DNA of 42,500 nucleotides from Symbiodinium natans (Eukaryota > Sar > Dinophyceae > Suessiales > Symbiodiniaceae): the NCBI GenBank assembly GCA_905221605.1, contig CAJNDS010002093.1:622795-665294 (forward strand). The letters are read 5' to 3'. Of this stretch, positions 41,488 through 42,500 are shown one piece after another. Positions within the stretch are counted from its first letter, which is position 1, and every line of letters begins with the position of its first letter. The notes under the pieces are model-generated. The model made no database searches, was not told the origin of the DNA, and saw only the letters and a list, made by a program, of their open reading frames with translations. The position numbers were made by a program, and so were the translations under genes.

Positions 41488-42500
41488 GCCTCTTGACCCA
41501 GAGAGACGTTGTTTAGGGTTCAGGCCCTAAACCCTAAACCCTAAACCCTAAACCCTAAACCCTAAACCCTAAACCCTAAACCCTAAACCCTAAACCCTAA
41601 ACCCTAAACCCTAAACCCTAAACCCTAAACCCTAAACCCTAAACCCTAAACCCTAAACCCTAAACCTCTCTTTCATATATAATTTAAATGTTAAGGAGTT
41701 ACTGGGCAAGGTCATGTTTTTACTGGGCAAGGTCATTTTTTTACTGGGCAAGGTCATTTTTTTACTGGGCAAGGTCATTTTTTTACTGGGCAAGGTCGTT
41801 TCGTCAAAAAAAACGACCTTGCCCAGTAAAAAATGACCTTGCCCAGTAAAAAAATGACCTTGCCCAGTAAAAATGTTACTGGGCAAGGTCATCTTTTTAC
41901 TGGGCAAGGTCATCTTTTTACTGGGCAAGGTCATTTTTTTACTGGGCAAGGTCATTTTTTTACTGGGCAAGGTCATTTTTTTTTTTACTGGGCAAGGTCA
42001 TTACTGGGCAAGGTCATTTTTTTTATTGGGCAAGGTAGTTTTTTTACTGGGCAAGGTCATTTTTTTACTGGGCAAGGTCATTTTTTTACTGGGCAAGGTC
42101 ATTTTTTTACTGGGCAAGGTAATTTTTTTACTGGGCAAGGTCATTTTTTTACTGGGCAAGGTCATTTTTTTACTGGGCAAGGTCATTTTTTTACTGGGCA
42201 AGGTCATTTTTTTTCTTGGGCAAGGTCATTTTTTTACTGGGCAAGGTCATTCTTTTATTGGGCAAGGTCATTTTTTTACTGGGCAAGGTCATTTTTTTAC
42301 TGGGCAAGGTCGTTCCATAAGTGAAATATTTTCTTAATGTTGCGGGATTCTTCGGGCGGGTGGGTATTTTTCTGGAATAATAATTTCTTGACTAGTGAAT
42401 GCTTGAACTTGAGATGCTGAACCCTAAACCCTAAACCCTAAACCCTAAACCCTAAACCCTAAACCCTAAACCCTAAAGCCGAAAGCCTAACGCCTAAAGC
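41488..42500. other. Start of dynein intron 34
   Basis: One TTTAGGG unit at 41511, CCCTAAA array 41525-41668, minisatellite 41699-42314, unique 42315-42415, and a final CCCTAAA array from 42418. Confidence 0.6.
41699..42314. repeat. 22-bp minisatellite with internal inversion
   Basis: Unit TACTGGGCAAGGTCATTTTT. Five forward copies (41699-41801), three reversed (about 41806-41874), then 21 forward (41877-42314). At 41795-41820 the junction is a perfect small palindrome (AACGACCTT and its complement). Units at the junction and at the far end carry GGTCGTT instead of GGTCATT. Predicted peptides here are repeats. Confidence 0.92.

Noticed and set aside
6334-40917. 14-bp match GGCAACGGCTCAAG at 6334 and 40904 as a shared spliced-leader relic
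   Set aside because: A 14-bp match is expected by chance in a window this size, and only the last eight bases resemble the leader.
41653-42337. Repetitive frames (KKMTLPS / GQGHFFT / LLGKVIF)
   Set aside because: Pure translation of the 22-bp minisatellite in three frames.
1-42500. A chromosome end or subtelomere, because of the TTTAGGG arrays
   Set aside because: Arrays are short, occur on both strands throughout, and lie between exons of one gene; they are interstitial.

Overview
The window reads as nuclear DNA of a dinoflagellate. Coding pieces are very short, all lie on the + strand, and are separated by introns of about 0.15-6.7 kb. Introns end in AG, nearly always followed by G, and most start with GC (22 by my count), with smaller numbers of GT (5) and GA (5). 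GC/GA donors with AG|G acceptors are a known dinoflagellate trait. Arrays of the TTTAGGG telomere-type heptamer, on either strand, fill a large share of the introns.

The main gene is an axonemal-type dynein heavy chain. I could place 34 exons (1992-41487) that join in frame and follow, in order, the tail and linker region of the family (end of the N1 tail, then the DHC_N2 linker). Together they hold only about 1.57 kb (about 525 codons). Mean exon size is about 46 nt, and one exon is 18 nt. The far N-terminus lies upstream of the window and the AAA+ motor lies downstream.

Introns of this gene appear to carry other genes on the same strand: (a) an uninterrupted 310-residue multi-pass membrane protein (6332-7264) in intron 5; (b) an unrecognised gene of about 12 exons (12487-16284, about 272 residues) in the 6.7-kb intron 10, whose last intron is a 64-bp sequence made almost only of TTTAGGG units; (c) a possible secreted-protein gene (16794-17964) in the same intron; (d) an orphan basic open frame (40801-41031) in intron 33.

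Arrays next to exons are mostly CCCTAAA upstream (about 25 of 34) and TTTAGGG downstream (about 21 of 34). Many introns therefore begin G-rich and end C-rich, and their ends are complementary. Introns also carry short inverted-repeat (MITE-like) elements, a roughly 100-bp dispersed repeat found in both orientations, a higher-order ATTTAGG satellite (33479-35370), related 0.4-kb tandem units (35620-36860), and a 22-bp minisatellite with an internal inversion (41699-42314).

Exon calls rest on reading-frame continuity and remembered family patterns, not on database searches. Individual splice sites may be off by a few bases.
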